Assembly: GCA_963695445.1 (NCBI GenBank)
Contig: CAVOGV010000009.1
Coordinates: 21,687 to 85,686, forward strand
DNA length: 64,000 bases
Direction of reading: 5' to 3'
Source of the DNA: Thiohalocapsa sp963695445
Lineage (GTDB): Bacteria > Pseudomonadota > Gammaproteobacteria > Chromatiales > Chromatiaceae
Under the pieces are notes generated by a model. The model saw only the letters and a program-made list of their open reading frames with translations, had not been told where the DNA came from and did not search any database. Below are positions 1-9,426 of this stretch, in pieces. How positions within the stretch are numbered: the first letter of the stretch is position 1; the number at the start of each line of letters is the position of its first letter. A program made the position numbers and the translations under genes.

Positions 1-78
1 TCGGCAACTGCCGGTTCCGTGAAAGCCGCCTCCTGCGATGGAGAGGCTACGCGGATCTAGGGTCGTGGTCCGAGTCGC

Positions 79-1323
79 TCAATCCAGGGCAAAGGGCTCC
101 ACCGTCACGCGCTCGCCGGGCTGAACGTCGCCGCACTCGGGGCCGAGCACGATGAAGCAGTCGCCCTCGCTCATGGAGCGCAGCACGCCCGAGCCCTGGG
201 AGCCGCTGCCGACGACGACCGGGTTGCCGTCCGCATCCCAGGACAGTCGACCGCGGCGATACTCGGTGCGACCAGGCTTATGCCGCAGGCGATCGTCGCA
301 GCGGGCCTGAAAGCGCACGCGCTGGCTGTTGGGCTCGCCGCTCAGCCGCCGCAGCGCCGGGCGAACGAACTGCTGAAAGGTCGTCATCACCGCCACCGGG
401 TTGCCGGGCAGGCCGAAGAACAGCGCACCGTTCAGCGAGGCAAAGGTCAGCGGCCGGCCTGGCTTGATCGCGACCTTGTTGAAGTGCACCTCGCCCAGAC
501 GCCGAATGGTGGTGACGATGTGATCCGCCTCGCCGACCGAGATGCCGCCGGTGGTCAGCACCAGATCGGCCCGACGCGCGCCCTCCAACAGCGCGTCTTC
601 GAGCGCCTTCGGGTCGTCCCGAACCAGTCCCAGGTCGATGCCCTCGACATCGAGTTCGCGCAGCATCCCGAGCATTGTCCAGCTGTTGCTGTTGTAGATC
701 TCGCCGGGGCCGAGGGCTTCACCGATCGTGCGGATCTCGTCGCCGCTGGCAAAATAGGCAACCCGCACGCGCCGGTGCACAACCACCTCGCCGATGCCCA
801 GCGACGCGAGCAGCCCCATACGCGCCGGCGTGATGCGGCTGCCAGCGGCCAGCACGGTGCTGTCCGCCGCGATGTCCTCGCCCGCTTGGCGCACGTTGCC
901 GCCCGGCTTCTCGCCGGCGGGGATGCGCACCAGATCGCCGTCCGCGGAGACCCGCTCCTGGATCACCACGGTGTCGAGTTGTTCCGGCATCGGCGCACCG
1001 GTCATGATGCGCACGCAACCACCGGATGGTACCGCGCCGTCGAACGGATGACCGGCGAAGGCCGAACCGCACAGGCGCAGTTGTACGTCATCGCCACCGA
1101 TGTCGGCGGCGCGCACGGCATAGCCGTCCATCGCCGAGTTGCGATGGGGCGGCACGTTCATCGGCGAGATCAGGTCCGCGGCCAGCACGCGGCCCAAGCC
1201 CTCCCGCAGCGGAATCGTCTCGGTCTCAGGCACCGCACGCACCAGCCGGCGGATGATCTGGTGGGCGTCGTCGGCGGAAATGGAGTTGTCGTAGGGGTCC
1301 TGACAACTGGGGGTGTTCGTCAT
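79..1323 (-). CDS. moeA: Molybdopterin molybdenumtransferase MoeA
   Basis: MoeA inserts molybdate into adenylylated molybdopterin to make the molybdenum cofactor in the cytoplasm. The predicted 414-residue protein has the family landmarks in order: the MDGYAV motif near the N-terminus, the central molybdopterin-binding TTGGISVGEAD segment and the downstream GLPGNPVAVM loop, followed by the C-terminal domain IV. Length fits the family (about 400). The frame is open further upstream to 1458, but that extension has no MoeA similarity, so I start at the ATG at 1323 (MTNTPSCQDP). It is divergent from the toxin-antitoxin pair that follows. Two more MoeA-type genes lie within 2.5 kb; this one has the most canonical motifs and is probably the housekeeping copy. 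Confidence 0.93.
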   Translation of the reverse strand: MTNTPSCQDPYDNSISADDAHQIIRRLVRAVPETETIPLREGLGRVLAADLISPMNVPPHRNSAMDGYAVRAADIGGDDVQLRLCGSAFAGHPFDGAVPSGGCVRIMTGAPMPEQLDTVVIQERVSADGDLVRIPAGEKPGGNVRQAGEDIAADSTVLAAGSRITPARMGLLASLGIGEVVVHRRVRVAYFASGDEIRTIGEALGPGEIYNSNSWTMLGMLRELDVEGIDLGLVRDDPKALEDALLEGARRADLVLTTGGISVGEADHIVTTIRRLGEVHFNKVAIKPGRPLTFASLNGALFFGLPGNPVAVMTTFQQFVRPALRRLSGEPNSQRVRFQARCDDRLRHKPGRTEYRRGRLSWDADGNPVVVGSGSQGSGVLRSMSEGDCFIVLGPECGDVQPGERVTVEPFALD

Positions 1324-1429
1324 GATGGTCGCGAGGTCGGGCAGTTCGTTACAGAATATACCTGCTTCGGCTGGCCGGCAGAAGCGTTGCCAAGCGGGGC
1401 GTGCGGCATTGACGTAGACTGACGCCAAG

Positions 1430-1762
1430 CTGACCATTGCGGAAACACCATCCTTCACGCGTTCATGGCCCGATTACTGGACGGAGGAAGAGCGCGGCGA
1501 ATTCTGCGCTTGGATTGCAAGCAATCCAGTGGCTGGCGATGTCGTTCCTGGGACTGGCGGTGTCGGCAAAGTCCGCTGGTCGAGGGCTGGCAGCGGCAAG
1601 CAAGGCGGTGTCCGGGTCATTTATTACAACCGATTGGCGGACGCACGCATCTGGCTGCTTCTGAAATACGCCAAGAGCGCGCGAGACAATTTGTCAGCCC
1701 ATGTGCTCAATTTCGCGCGGGAGATGTTGGATCATGCCGAAGACTGCACAAGAACTCCTTGA
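1430..1762 (+). CDS. RelE/HigB-family toxin
   Basis: Probable mRNA-interferase toxin of a type II toxin-antitoxin pair. The frame reads LTIAETPSFTRSWPDYW, then GDVVPGTGGVGKVRW, GVRVIYY and IWLLLKYAKSARDN, which is the HigB/RelE core (small beta-sheet protein with basic residues on the RNA-binding face). The start is uncertain. Relatives begin ATG-CTG-ACC-ATT, but here the codon before CTG (1427-1429) is AAG and a TAG closes the frame at 1415, so only CTG at 1430, ATT at 1436 or an internal GTG at 1529 could serve. The natural ATG may have been lost, which would silence the toxin. The 3' end overlaps the antitoxin gene by 29 bases, indicating co-translation. Toxin-first order is typical of higBA. 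Confidence 0.72.
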   Translation: MTIAETPSFTRSWPDYWTEEERGEFCAWIASNPVAGDVVPGTGGVGKVRWSRAGSGKQGGVRVIYYNRLADARIWLLLKYAKSARDNLSAHVLNFAREMLDHAEDCTRTP

Positions 1763-2042
1763 ACGAGACGCTGAGCGGGATATCGGCGCCGAATTGCTCG
1801 AATCCATCCGCGAGCTGACGGCTGGAGCGACGGGTGCCATCCATAGCCCAGTGGCGCTTGCACGCTATCGGGTCAAGATGTCGCAAAGTGAATTCGCCAG
1901 ACTGCTGGGCGTCTCGGTGCGCACCCTGCAGGAATGGGAGCAGGGCCGGCGCGGACCGAGCGGCGCGGCACGATCCCTCATTCGTGTCGCGCAGGAACGC
2001 CCGGAGGTCCTTCGTGAGTTGTTTCTCGATCAGGTCGCCTGA
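1734..2042 (+). CDS. HigA-type antitoxin, XRE family
   Basis: A 102-residue partner of the preceding toxin. The C-terminal half carries a Cro/CI-type helix-turn-helix: ALARYRVKMSQSEFARLLGV followed by VRTLQEWEQGRRGPSGAARS (roughly residues 40-80). The N-terminal half (MPKTAQELLERDAERDIGAE) is the toxin-binding segment expected in this family. I start at ATG 1734 rather than the upstream 1701, because the extra residues are a shadow of the toxin reading frame. By family, the protein neutralises the toxin and represses the shared promoter. If the toxin lacks a working start, the antitoxin may now act only as a regulator. Confidence 0.8.
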   Translation: MPKTAQELLERDAERDIGAELLESIRELTAGATGAIHSPVALARYRVKMSQSEFARLLGVSVRTLQEWEQGRRGPSGAARSLIRVAQERPEVLRELFLDQVA

Positions 2043-2140
2043 GACTGCAAGCCGGCTCTGGATATCACGCAATCTGCTGTCGGCCCAGGCAGTCGCATCC
2101 ATCCAATTGGATGGGCGACTCGGGCGGGTGCAGACTCACT

Positions 2141-2431
2141 ATGACTGGCCGCATTCTCTAGATTCCGCGAGACGGGGGAATCGGCCTGGATTCTCTTGGT
2201 TTCCTTCGAGATCCCAGCAAAGAACTCGGTCGGCGGGAGAACCCGGAGGTGCTGCGACCGGCAGACCTCGCGGATCGCGGCGTCTTTGCGCTGCTGGGCG
2301 AGCCTGGGATTGGCAAAACCGCGCTGCTAAAGTGTGTGAGTCGCCTGCAACTCTGCCTCCATCGACCCTGGTTGGGCGGGATTGCCTCAGTCTTCATTCA
2401 CGCGTCTTATGCCGAACTCCCCTTTGAATAG
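2141..2431 (+). pseudogene. Truncated NACHT/STAND-like NTPase fragment
   Basis: From ATG 2141 one frame reads MTGRIL, a TAG stop at codon 7 (2159-2161), then IPRDGGIGLDSLGFLRDPS, VLRPADLADRGVFALLGE and a Walker A motif GEPGIGKTALLK. It ends at 2431, about 25 residues beyond the P-loop. The start of a P-loop NTPase of the large NACHT/STAND type is recognisable, but Walker B, sensors and all C-terminal repeats are absent. An early stop plus truncation makes this a remnant, not a functional gene. The following MoeA-like gene begins inside its 3' end (2409), so the insertion or deletion that created the junction put that gene's start next to foreign sequence. Confidence 0.62.
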
Positions 2432-3596
2432 CCCGTTGCCGCTAGACCGACGCCTGCCTGCGGACGCCTGGGCCTGGGTCGATGACCATGCCTGCGCGCT
2501 TCGGCTGGCATGCGTGTCCGTGACCGATGCGGCGGGCCGTGTGCTGGCGGCTGCGGTCTGCGCTGATAGCGATGTGCCCGAACGGCCGCTGGCTGCGGGT
2601 GACGGCTATGCCGTGTTGGCGGCGGCGACCGCAGGTGCCGGGGCCTACAGTCCGCTGCCGCTGCAAGTGCGCGAGCCCGACGTTGCTGCCGACCCAGAAG
2701 CCGCGCTACCGACCGGTGCGGCTCAGCCGGTCGTTTGGGGGCATCCGCTGCCGCCCAGTTCCGATGCGGTGTTGCCTTTGGACGACGCGGAGCCAACCGC
2801 CGACGGGATCGAGGTGTACGCGGCGGTCGCGTCCGGCGAGCGAGTCAGCCAGGTCGGCGACGAGTGCGTCGCCCGTGACGTCGTGCTCCACCCCGGCCGA
2901 CCATTGCGCCCGCAAGACCTAGCAATGCTTCGTCTGCTCGGCATCGCAGAGATCGATGTCGTCCGATCGCCGCGGGTGGGTCTGGTGTCGAGTCGCGCCG
3001 AGCGGGACGATGTCGACGGCGATATGCTGCGGGCGTTGATCGTGCGCGACGGCGGCACGGTCGTCTCGCGCGGTTTTGCCGACGGCGACCCGGAGCGACT
3101 CGCGAAACTGATGGCCGCGGACGACCTGGACCTGCTGCTCTGTGTCGGCGGCACCGGACTTGGCACCAACGACCGGTCGCCGTCGGTGCTGGCGGAACTG
3201 GGTCGGGTCGACATACGTGGAGTTGCCATCGGCCCGGGCGACACGCTGACGCTGGGCAGGATCGGGGCAACGCCGATCTGTTTGTTGCCGGGGCCAGCGC
3301 TGGCCTGTTTCAGCGCCTATGAGCTGGTGGTCGGACGGCTGGTGCGACGGCTCGCGGGCCGCAATCCGGACTGGCCGCATGCCGTTTGCGAGGCGACCCT
3401 GGCACGCAAGATCGCCTCGCCTCTGGGCACCTTGCAGCTCTGCCGGGTACGTTTACGGGACGGGTTGGCCGAGCCGCTGGACCTGGCCGGCGGTCGACTG
3501 TTGCGCAGCGCCGTCGATGCTGACGGCTTCGTGCTCGTGCCCCTGCAGTGCGAGGGCTATCCAGAGGGCGAGCGGGTTCAGGTTTTTCTGTTCTGA
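2409..3596 (+). CDS. Divergent MoeA-like molybdopterin-binding protein
   Basis: A 395-residue MoeA paralogue. Recognisable motifs are AAGDGYAV (family MDGYAV), GECVARDVVLHPGRPL-like linker, CVGGTGLGTNDRS (family TTGGxSxGDxD) and LLPGPALACFSAYE (family LPGNPxA). Several positions are non-canonical, including loss of the Met before DGYAV and the altered metal-binding loop, so it may have lost transferase activity or become specialised. Start: ATG 2409 (MPNSPLNSPLPLDRRLP); the open frame before it belongs to the NTPase remnant. Only 16 bases separate its stop from the next gene, which has a strong ribosome site, so the two form an operon. I infer a role in cofactor delivery to a particular molybdoenzyme; no such enzyme is in the window. 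Confidence 0.75.
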   Translation: MPNSPLNSPLPLDRRLPADAWAWVDDHACALRLACVSVTDAAGRVLAAAVCADSDVPERPLAAGDGYAVLAAATAGAGAYSPLPLQVREPDVAADPEAALPTGAAQPVVWGHPLPPSSDAVLPLDDAEPTADGIEVYAAVASGERVSQVGDECVARDVVLHPGRPLRPQDLAMLRLLGIAEIDVVRSPRVGLVSSRAERDDVDGDMLRALIVRDGGTVVSRGFADGDPERLAKLMAADDLDLLLCVGGTGLGTNDRSPSVLAELGRVDIRGVAIGPGDTLTLGRIGATPICLLPGPALACFSAYELVVGRLVRRLAGRNPDWPHAVCEATLARKIASPLGTLQLCRVRLRDGLAEPLDLAGGRLLRSAVDADGFVLVPLQCEGYPEGERVQVFLF

Positions 3597-3612
3597 CAAC
3601 GGGGGAGAAGGC

Positions 3613-5593
3613 ATGGTCGACGCGCGCAGCATGGCGGACAAGCGCAACGCCGCACGCCAGCGACAGTTCCTGGACGTTGCCACCTCGGAAGAGGCCGCCA
3701 GTCGGTTTCAGGCCGCGCTCAGGCTTGCGCCCGTCGGTGTCGAGTCTGTCCCCCTGGCAACACTGCTCGGCCGAGTGCTCGGCGAGGACGTGGTCGCGCC
3801 GGTGGACGTGCCGGGCTTCGATCGCGCCAATGTCGACGGCTTTGCGGTGCGCGCGGACGATACCGCCGGCGCCACCGATGCCGCACCCGCTGTGCTGCAA
3901 CTGACCGGCGAGGTGCTGACCCCCGGCGTTGCGCCGAACCTGACCGTCCAGTCGGGCCAAGCGACACTGATCGCCACCGGCGGCATGTTGCCCCGCGGCG
4001 CCGATGCCGTGGTGTTGGTTGAAGACACCGACCTGGTGGACGATGCTGCTGACGGAGATGGCGCCCAATCCGTTGCAATCCGCTGCCCGGTCCCGGCCGG
4101 CGCCTTCGTCTCCTTCGCTGGCACCGACGTCGGCCGCGGCGAGACCGTGCTGCGCGCCGGCCAGCTGCTCAGCTCGCGCGAGATCGGCGTGCTGGCGGCG
4201 CTGGGTCTGGCCGAGGTGCCGGTCTATCGGCGCCCGCGGGTGGCCGTGATTTCCACTGGCGACGAGATCGTCGCGCCCGGAGAGCCGCTGCGGACCGGCG
4301 GCGTTTACGACTCCAACGGCGCCATCGTCGCCGCCGCCGTCGAGGAACTGGGCTGCGAGGCGGTGCGGCTCGGCGCGGTGGCGGATGCGGGGCCGGCGTT
4401 GGCCGCCGTGCTCGACCGTGCCCTGAGTTGTGATGCCGTGATCCTGTCCGGCGGTACCTCGAAGGGCGCCGGCGATCTGTCCTACGAGGTGGTCAGCGAG
4501 TTGACCGACCCGGGCATCGTCGTCCATGGCGTTGCCATCAAGCCCGGCAAGCCGCTGTGCCTGGCCGCGACCGGCGGCAAGCCGGTGGTGATCCTGCCGG
4601 GCTTTCCGACCTCGGCCATCTTCACCTTTCACCAATTCGTCGCGCCGGTGCTGAGCCGGCTCGCCGGTCGCTCCGGCGCCGGCAACCGCCACAGCGTCGA
4701 GGCCACGCTGGCGTTGCGCGCCAACTCCGAACGCGGTCGCACCGAGTTCCTGCTGGTGGGCCTGATGCCCACCGACGATGGCCTGGCCGCCTATCCCAGC
4801 GGCAAAGGTTCCGGCGCCGTCACCGCCTTCAGTCAGGCGGACGGCTATGTGGTGATCCCAGCCCAGACCGAGCGGCTGGCCGCCGGTACCCCGGTCCAGG
4901 TGCATCTGATCGCCGAGCGGCTGGAGCCCGCGGACCTGGTCACCATCGGCAGCCATTGCGTCGGGCTCGACTACCTGCTCGGTCGCTTGCAGGCCGAGGG
5001 CTACAGCACCAAGTCCCTGCATGTCGGCAGCCAGGGCGGTCTCGCCGCCGCCCGCCGCGGCGAATGCGATCTCGGCGGCATCCACCTGATGCACCCGGAC
5101 ACCGGCGTCTACAACCAAGACTATTTGACCGACGAGCTGGAGCTGGTCACGGGCTATCGCCGCATGCAGGGCGTCGTGTTCCGACCGGACGACCCGCGCT
5201 TCAGCGACCGCGAGACGGCGCGGGACGCGGTCGCCGCGGCCCTGGCCGACCCCGACTGCGTGATGGTCAATCGCAATGCCGGCAGCGGCACGCGCATCCT
5301 GATCGATGGCCTGCTCGGGGAGGCCCGCCCCACCGGCTATGCCGTTCAGACCAAGTCCCACAATGCGGTGGCCAGCGCCGTCGCCCAGGGCCGCGCGGAC
5401 TGGGGTCTCGCCATCGACACCGTCGCGCAGTCTGTACGGGCTCGGCTTCCTGCCGTTGCAGGAGGAGCATTACGACTTCGTCGTGCCGCGCTCGCGTCTG
5501 CAACGTCCCGCGTTGCGTCGGCTGCTGGAGATGCTCGCTGAGGACGAAACGCGAGCCGGCCTAAGCGAGCTTGGGTTTCGGCTCGATACCTGA
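3613..5593 (+). CDS. MoeA fused to periplasmic-binding-like (PBP) domain
   Basis: About 660 residues. Residues 1-430 are a MoeA module with DRANVDGFAVRADD, ILSGGTSKGAGD and ILPGFPTSAIF. Residues from about 435 form a PBP-like domain of the kind found in MoeA/ModE-associated proteins, with VGLDYLLGRLQAEGYSTK, GGIHLMHPDTGVYN and VMVNRNAGSGTRILID. By family this domain binds a small oxyanion or ligand, here presumably a molybdenum-cofactor step. Start ATG 3613 is preceded by GGGGGAGAAGG. The frame breaks at about 5431: one extra T in GCAGTCTGTACGG; removing it joins the main frame to YGLGFLPLQEEHYDFVV and the stop at 5593. As read, the protein would end at 5541 with a scrambled tail. It is cotranscribed with the preceding MoeA-like gene. 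Confidence 0.82.
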
Positions 5594-5647
5594 TGAGGCG
5601 CCGGGCGGGGTCTGAAGGCGTGCATCTTTGCGCCCAAGGCCGGCGCG

Positions 5648-7624
5648 TCAGTAGCGGTGTGCCTGGGGGTTAAGTGCCGGCAGGTGAGCACGTCGAACGC
5701 GGGCAGCGACGAGACTGCGCAGGGTTCCGGTCGCGGGGCGCAGGGCGAGGCGGAAGTCTCGCTTCCAACGATCGAAATCGATGTCCTGGCGGTTGTAGAG
5801 GGCCGAGTCCAGCTGTTGCATCAGCCGGAGCACGTGCTCGCGGTCGGCGCCGGGGCGCAGGTCGACGATGCGGTCCGCCATGCGTGGCAGAGGCTCGCGG
5901 GCCTGGGCCTGGAGGTTTCGGCAGGCTTGCTGTTGGAAGGCCAGACACCAGGCGGCGGGGTCCGTGGCGCTGTCCGCGGCCCTCGCGCATTGATAGACAC
6001 GGGCGCTGCGGGGCTTGAGCCGGGCCAGCGCGGCGCGAGCGCGGAGCAGCAATGGCGTTGGATCCAGAACGCGTGCCAATGCAGCCAGGGCCTTCAGGGC
6101 GTTGGTGCCGGTGCTTGCCGGCCGCGCCTGCGGCGGCCTGAGTCAGCCGGCCGCGCAGCCGAGGTTCGCTCCCGCCGAGCCCGATCCCCGCTCTCTCGCG
6201 GCATCAGCCGGCGCCCGGCCGCGCAGCCAGACACCGCCCCAATAGCCGATGAGTAGCAGCAGTATCCCCGCCAGCGGCAGCCAGAACACACGCCAGTCAT
6301 CGTCGTCATGTTCCGCCGAACGACTGAAGCCGAAGGGTCCTGACTCGCCGGCGACCGAGAAGGTATGGATCGGCACCGAAGAGGCCTCGCGGCTGGCGGT
6401 ATCGACGTTCCACCAGCCGAGCCGCAACTCCGGCAGTTGCAGCCGCCCGCTCCTGTGGGGGACGAGCGTGTAGTATTCGATACGCTTGCCAATCAGCGTG
6501 TTGCCATTGGGCGCGAGTCGCGTGTCGGTCATGGTCTGCTCGCGATAGACGCGGAAGTCGTCGGACCGCAGCATCGACTCGAGCGACGGCAACTGATCGC
6601 CGGTGGCGCCTTGGGCCTCGAGTTCCAGGGTCAGGGTCACCGGTCGACCGCGCTCTACCTCGCCGGTGCTGTCGAGGTCCGCCTTGATCTGCAAGGTCTG
6701 CAACGGCAGCCAAGGACGTACCGCGGCCATCGGCGGGCGCACCTGCAGCCGCAGCGGTTCGCGGGCGATGGCCTCGAAGGGGACACCGCCGGCCAGCGTG
6801 CCGGTGACCTTGATCGGACCCACCTCCAAGTCGCCGTCGCGCAGCGGCGTCATGGCCATGACGAACTCATTGACGATGTCGCGGTTGTTGCCGCTGCCAC
6901 GGGTGCTGGTCTTAGGGCCATCGACCTTTTCGAACAGTACTTCGTCGATGGCGGAAAGGTCTGGCGATGCGGTGGCCAGGTTGCCACTGCTGATGACCCT
7001 TAGGCGCACTAGTACATTTTGTTGTACGTAGGGCCGATCTTCCGCCAGCTCGACCTCGAGCTGAGGGCCGCCGGCCATCCCGCGGGGCTGTCCATATTGG
7101 CTGTATTGCGGTGGTGCGAATTGGCCACCCGGATACTGTCCACCCGGAAATTGTGCACCTGGATACTGCCCGCCCTGATACTGTCCAGCGCGGGGTTGGC
7201 CGCTCGGCAGCTGCGTGCCCGGATATTGGCCCAGTCCGGGCGGCCCAAATGGCTGTTGCGCATACCCGGCCGGCGATTGCCCAGGCGGGACTTGCGCCTG
7301 CGGGTATTGGCCCTGTGGCCACTGGGCTTGGGGCGGCTGGGCTGGCGGCCACTGGGCCGCCGGGTAGCCTGGGAGCGGCAGCTGCCCAGGTTGCACTTGG
7401 CCGCCGGTGGGTGTCCCGGCCGTTGGCGGCTGTGCACCGGATGGCGGAGCCTGATAGGGGGCGGGCTGCCATGGCGGCGCGCCGCGCGCGTTGTTCTGAT
7501 CCGTGGGCCGAAACTGCCAGGGCTGATAAGGCGTCTGCGCTAGTACGCCGCCGAACTGGGTCAACAGTGGGCAGAACACGAGAATAACGAGGCCCAGGCC
7601 CGCCCTGTAACGAGACATCGGCAT
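5648..7624 (-). CDS. batD: BatD-like protein, last gene of Bat operon (broken)
   Basis: BatD is the membrane-anchored, oxygen-tolerance-associated protein of Bat operons. Signal peptide MSRYRAGLGLVILVFCPL; a Pro/Gln/Gly-rich region (about residues 35-150, many QYPG/QFPG units); beta-rich BatD domains beginning LEVELAEDRPYVQQNVLVRL; a membrane span VFWLPLAGILLLLIGYW; then a cytoplasmic tail. I start at ATG 7624, behind AAGGATCA. The frame meets TGA at 6143-6145 in a low-complexity linker. The same frame continues below it (5648-6079) with QCARAADSATDPAAWCLAF and MQQLDSALYNRQDIDFDRW, which is the typical C-terminal tail of BatD. Either a nonsense change or two compensating indels in the linker explain this. 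The neighbouring frame there reads RLTQAAAGAAGKH. Confidence 0.8.
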
Positions 7625-7653
7625 TGATCCTTGCTGTTTGCTCCGGCGCAGCG

Positions 7654-9426
7654 CTACCACGGCCTGCTCTCCTGCAATTGGCCGCCGGACTCACGCATCT
7701 GCCGCATCTCCTCGATGATGAACTGGTTGCGCATCAGTAATGACGGGTCGCCCTCGATCTGCTCCAGGCGCTGTTCCATGATGGCCATGCCGGGGCCCAT
7801 GGCCTGCTCGCCGCCCAAGGCGGGTGTGTCGCTGAGTCCGAGCGACGGGTCCAGGCCCGACCAGGGCAGGGCACCTTGCTGGTCGAAACGTTCGACTGCC
7901 TCTGAGTCCGCCGCGGCGTCGTTGAGGTCCGCCCCGCCCTGTTCCGGCTTGCAGGTCCGGCGGCGGTGGGGGGCCGCCCGATCGGCGCTGTTGTTCTGAA
8001 TCCGGCGCCGTATCGGGCTCGGTGTCGCCGCGCCCGTCTTTTTCCCTTTCCCGATCAGGCTCCTGTTCCCGGTCCTGCTCGGACTCGGGCTGTGGTTGGC
8101 GGCTCGCGTTCGCCGCCGGCGATCTCCTCGGGCTGCTCACCACCAGCGCCGGCCTGGTCCCGTTCGAGTTCGGCTTCGGGGGGCTCGGCCTTGCCGTCGG
8201 CGTCTTGCCTTCGGCTTTTCGCCGCCTTCCTCGCCGCTGTCGCGCTGCTCGGCATCTTGGCCAATGTCGGCCTCGTCGTGAGGCTCGCGATCGCCGCCGG
8301 CGGTCTCGTCCTGGCTCGTCTGTTCGCCGTCCGCGGTCTCGCTGTCGCTGTCTTCGCGCTGTTCCTTGCCAGCCGCGTCGGTGGCCTCGGTTTGCCGGTC
8401 GCCGCCGTCGGTGTCTTCTGGCCGCTGGTCGCCGGTGGCCCCGCCAGCGCTTTCCCCAGTCTCCTGGTCGCCCTGAGCCTCGCTTTCTTCACCCGTATCG
8501 CCGCCAGCATCGGCCTGCTGCTGCTCGTCACCCTGACCATCTTGCTGTTCCGCGTCCTGCTCCTTGCCCGAGTCGGACTCCTGCTCCTGCTGTGCGCCCT
8601 CACCGGACTCCTGCTGTTCGTCCTGCTGACCGCCCTGTTGTTGTTGATCGCCCTGATCGCCCTGATCGCCCTCTTGTTCCTGCTCTCCGGCCTGCTCGCT
8701 CTGTTGCTGTTGATCGCCCTCCTGCTCTCCGGCCTGCTCGCTCTGTTGCTGTTGGTCGCCCTCCTGCTCGCCTTCCTGATCGCCTTGTTGTTCCTGCTGC
8801 TCCTGCTGTTCTTCGCCCTGCTGTTGTTGCTCCTGTTCCTGCTCGCCCTGTTGTTGTTCTTCTTGCTCTTCGCTGCTTTGCGACGATTGCTGCTCCTCGG
8901 ACTGTTCCTCCGCTGCCTGATCTTGCTCGTCCTGTTTGGAATCAGGTTCGGACTCAGGTTCGGATTCCGGCTCGGATTCCGGTTCTGGCGTTGGCTTGGG
9001 CTCCTCCTTGTCCTGCTCGAACGCCTGTTGCTCCTGCTTGGCGAGCAGACCTCGGGCGAGGGCGAGATTGTGATGGGCGTCGTCGTGATCCGGGACGGCG
9101 TTTAGTACCTGCTCGTAGGCGTCGATAGCGCCGACCAGGTCGCCCTGTTTGAAGCGGGCGTTGCCGAGGTTGTAGCGGGCCCTCGTCTGGTCCGATACTC
9201 GCTCGACCTCGCCGAATGCGGCCTCCGCCTCGGCGAACCGTTCGCCGCGGTAGAACGCGACGCCACGGCGAAAGGCGTCGGAGAAACCCGCTGCGGCGGC
9301 GTCGAAATCGCCGGCATCGAAATGCTCCATGGCCTTCTGTTCGCTGTTGCGGAACCAGTCCGCATGGGCTGCGCTCAAGACGATCAGTGCCAGCGCACAG
9401 CCGGCGACGGCGGCACGGAGGATCAT
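7654..9426 (-). CDS. batC: BatC-type TPR protein with Glu/Gln-rich region (three frame breaks)
   Basis: Secreted or periplasmic TPR protein of the Bat operon. Signal peptide MILRAAVAGCALALIVLSAA, then TPR units (FDAGDFDAAAAGFSDAF; ARYNLGNARFKQGDLVGAID; DHDDAHHNLALARGLL). Next is a stretch of roughly 250 residues almost wholly Glu, Gln, Asp, Ser and Gly, with repeated GEQEGDQQQQSEQA units. The diagnostic C-terminus MEQRLEQIEGDPSLLMRNQF ends ESRPW with TAG at 7654. Reaching it requires three frame changes, near 8200 (GGEKPKA to DGKAEPPEAELERD), near 8110 (to QPESEQDREQEP) and near 7960 (to KPEQGGADLNDAA). Each equals one extra base, so together they restore the frame. The start overlaps the batB stop by three bases (ATGA-type). 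Confidence 0.83.

Noticed and set aside
1324..1429. Molybdenum-cofactor riboswitch upstream of moeA
   Set aside because: I could not draw the conserved helices in this short gap, which also carries the toxin start.
3310..5361. 683-codon minus-strand frame opposite the MoeA-PBP gene
   Set aside because: Gly/Asp/His/Gln-rich composition typical of a shadow; the plus strand carries clear MoeA motifs.
7966..9105. 379-codon Leu-rich plus-strand frame resembling a membrane protein
   Set aside because: It is antisense to the Glu/Gln repeats of batC; CAG and GAG codons read as CTG and CTC on the opposite strand. The apparent hydrophobicity is an artefact.
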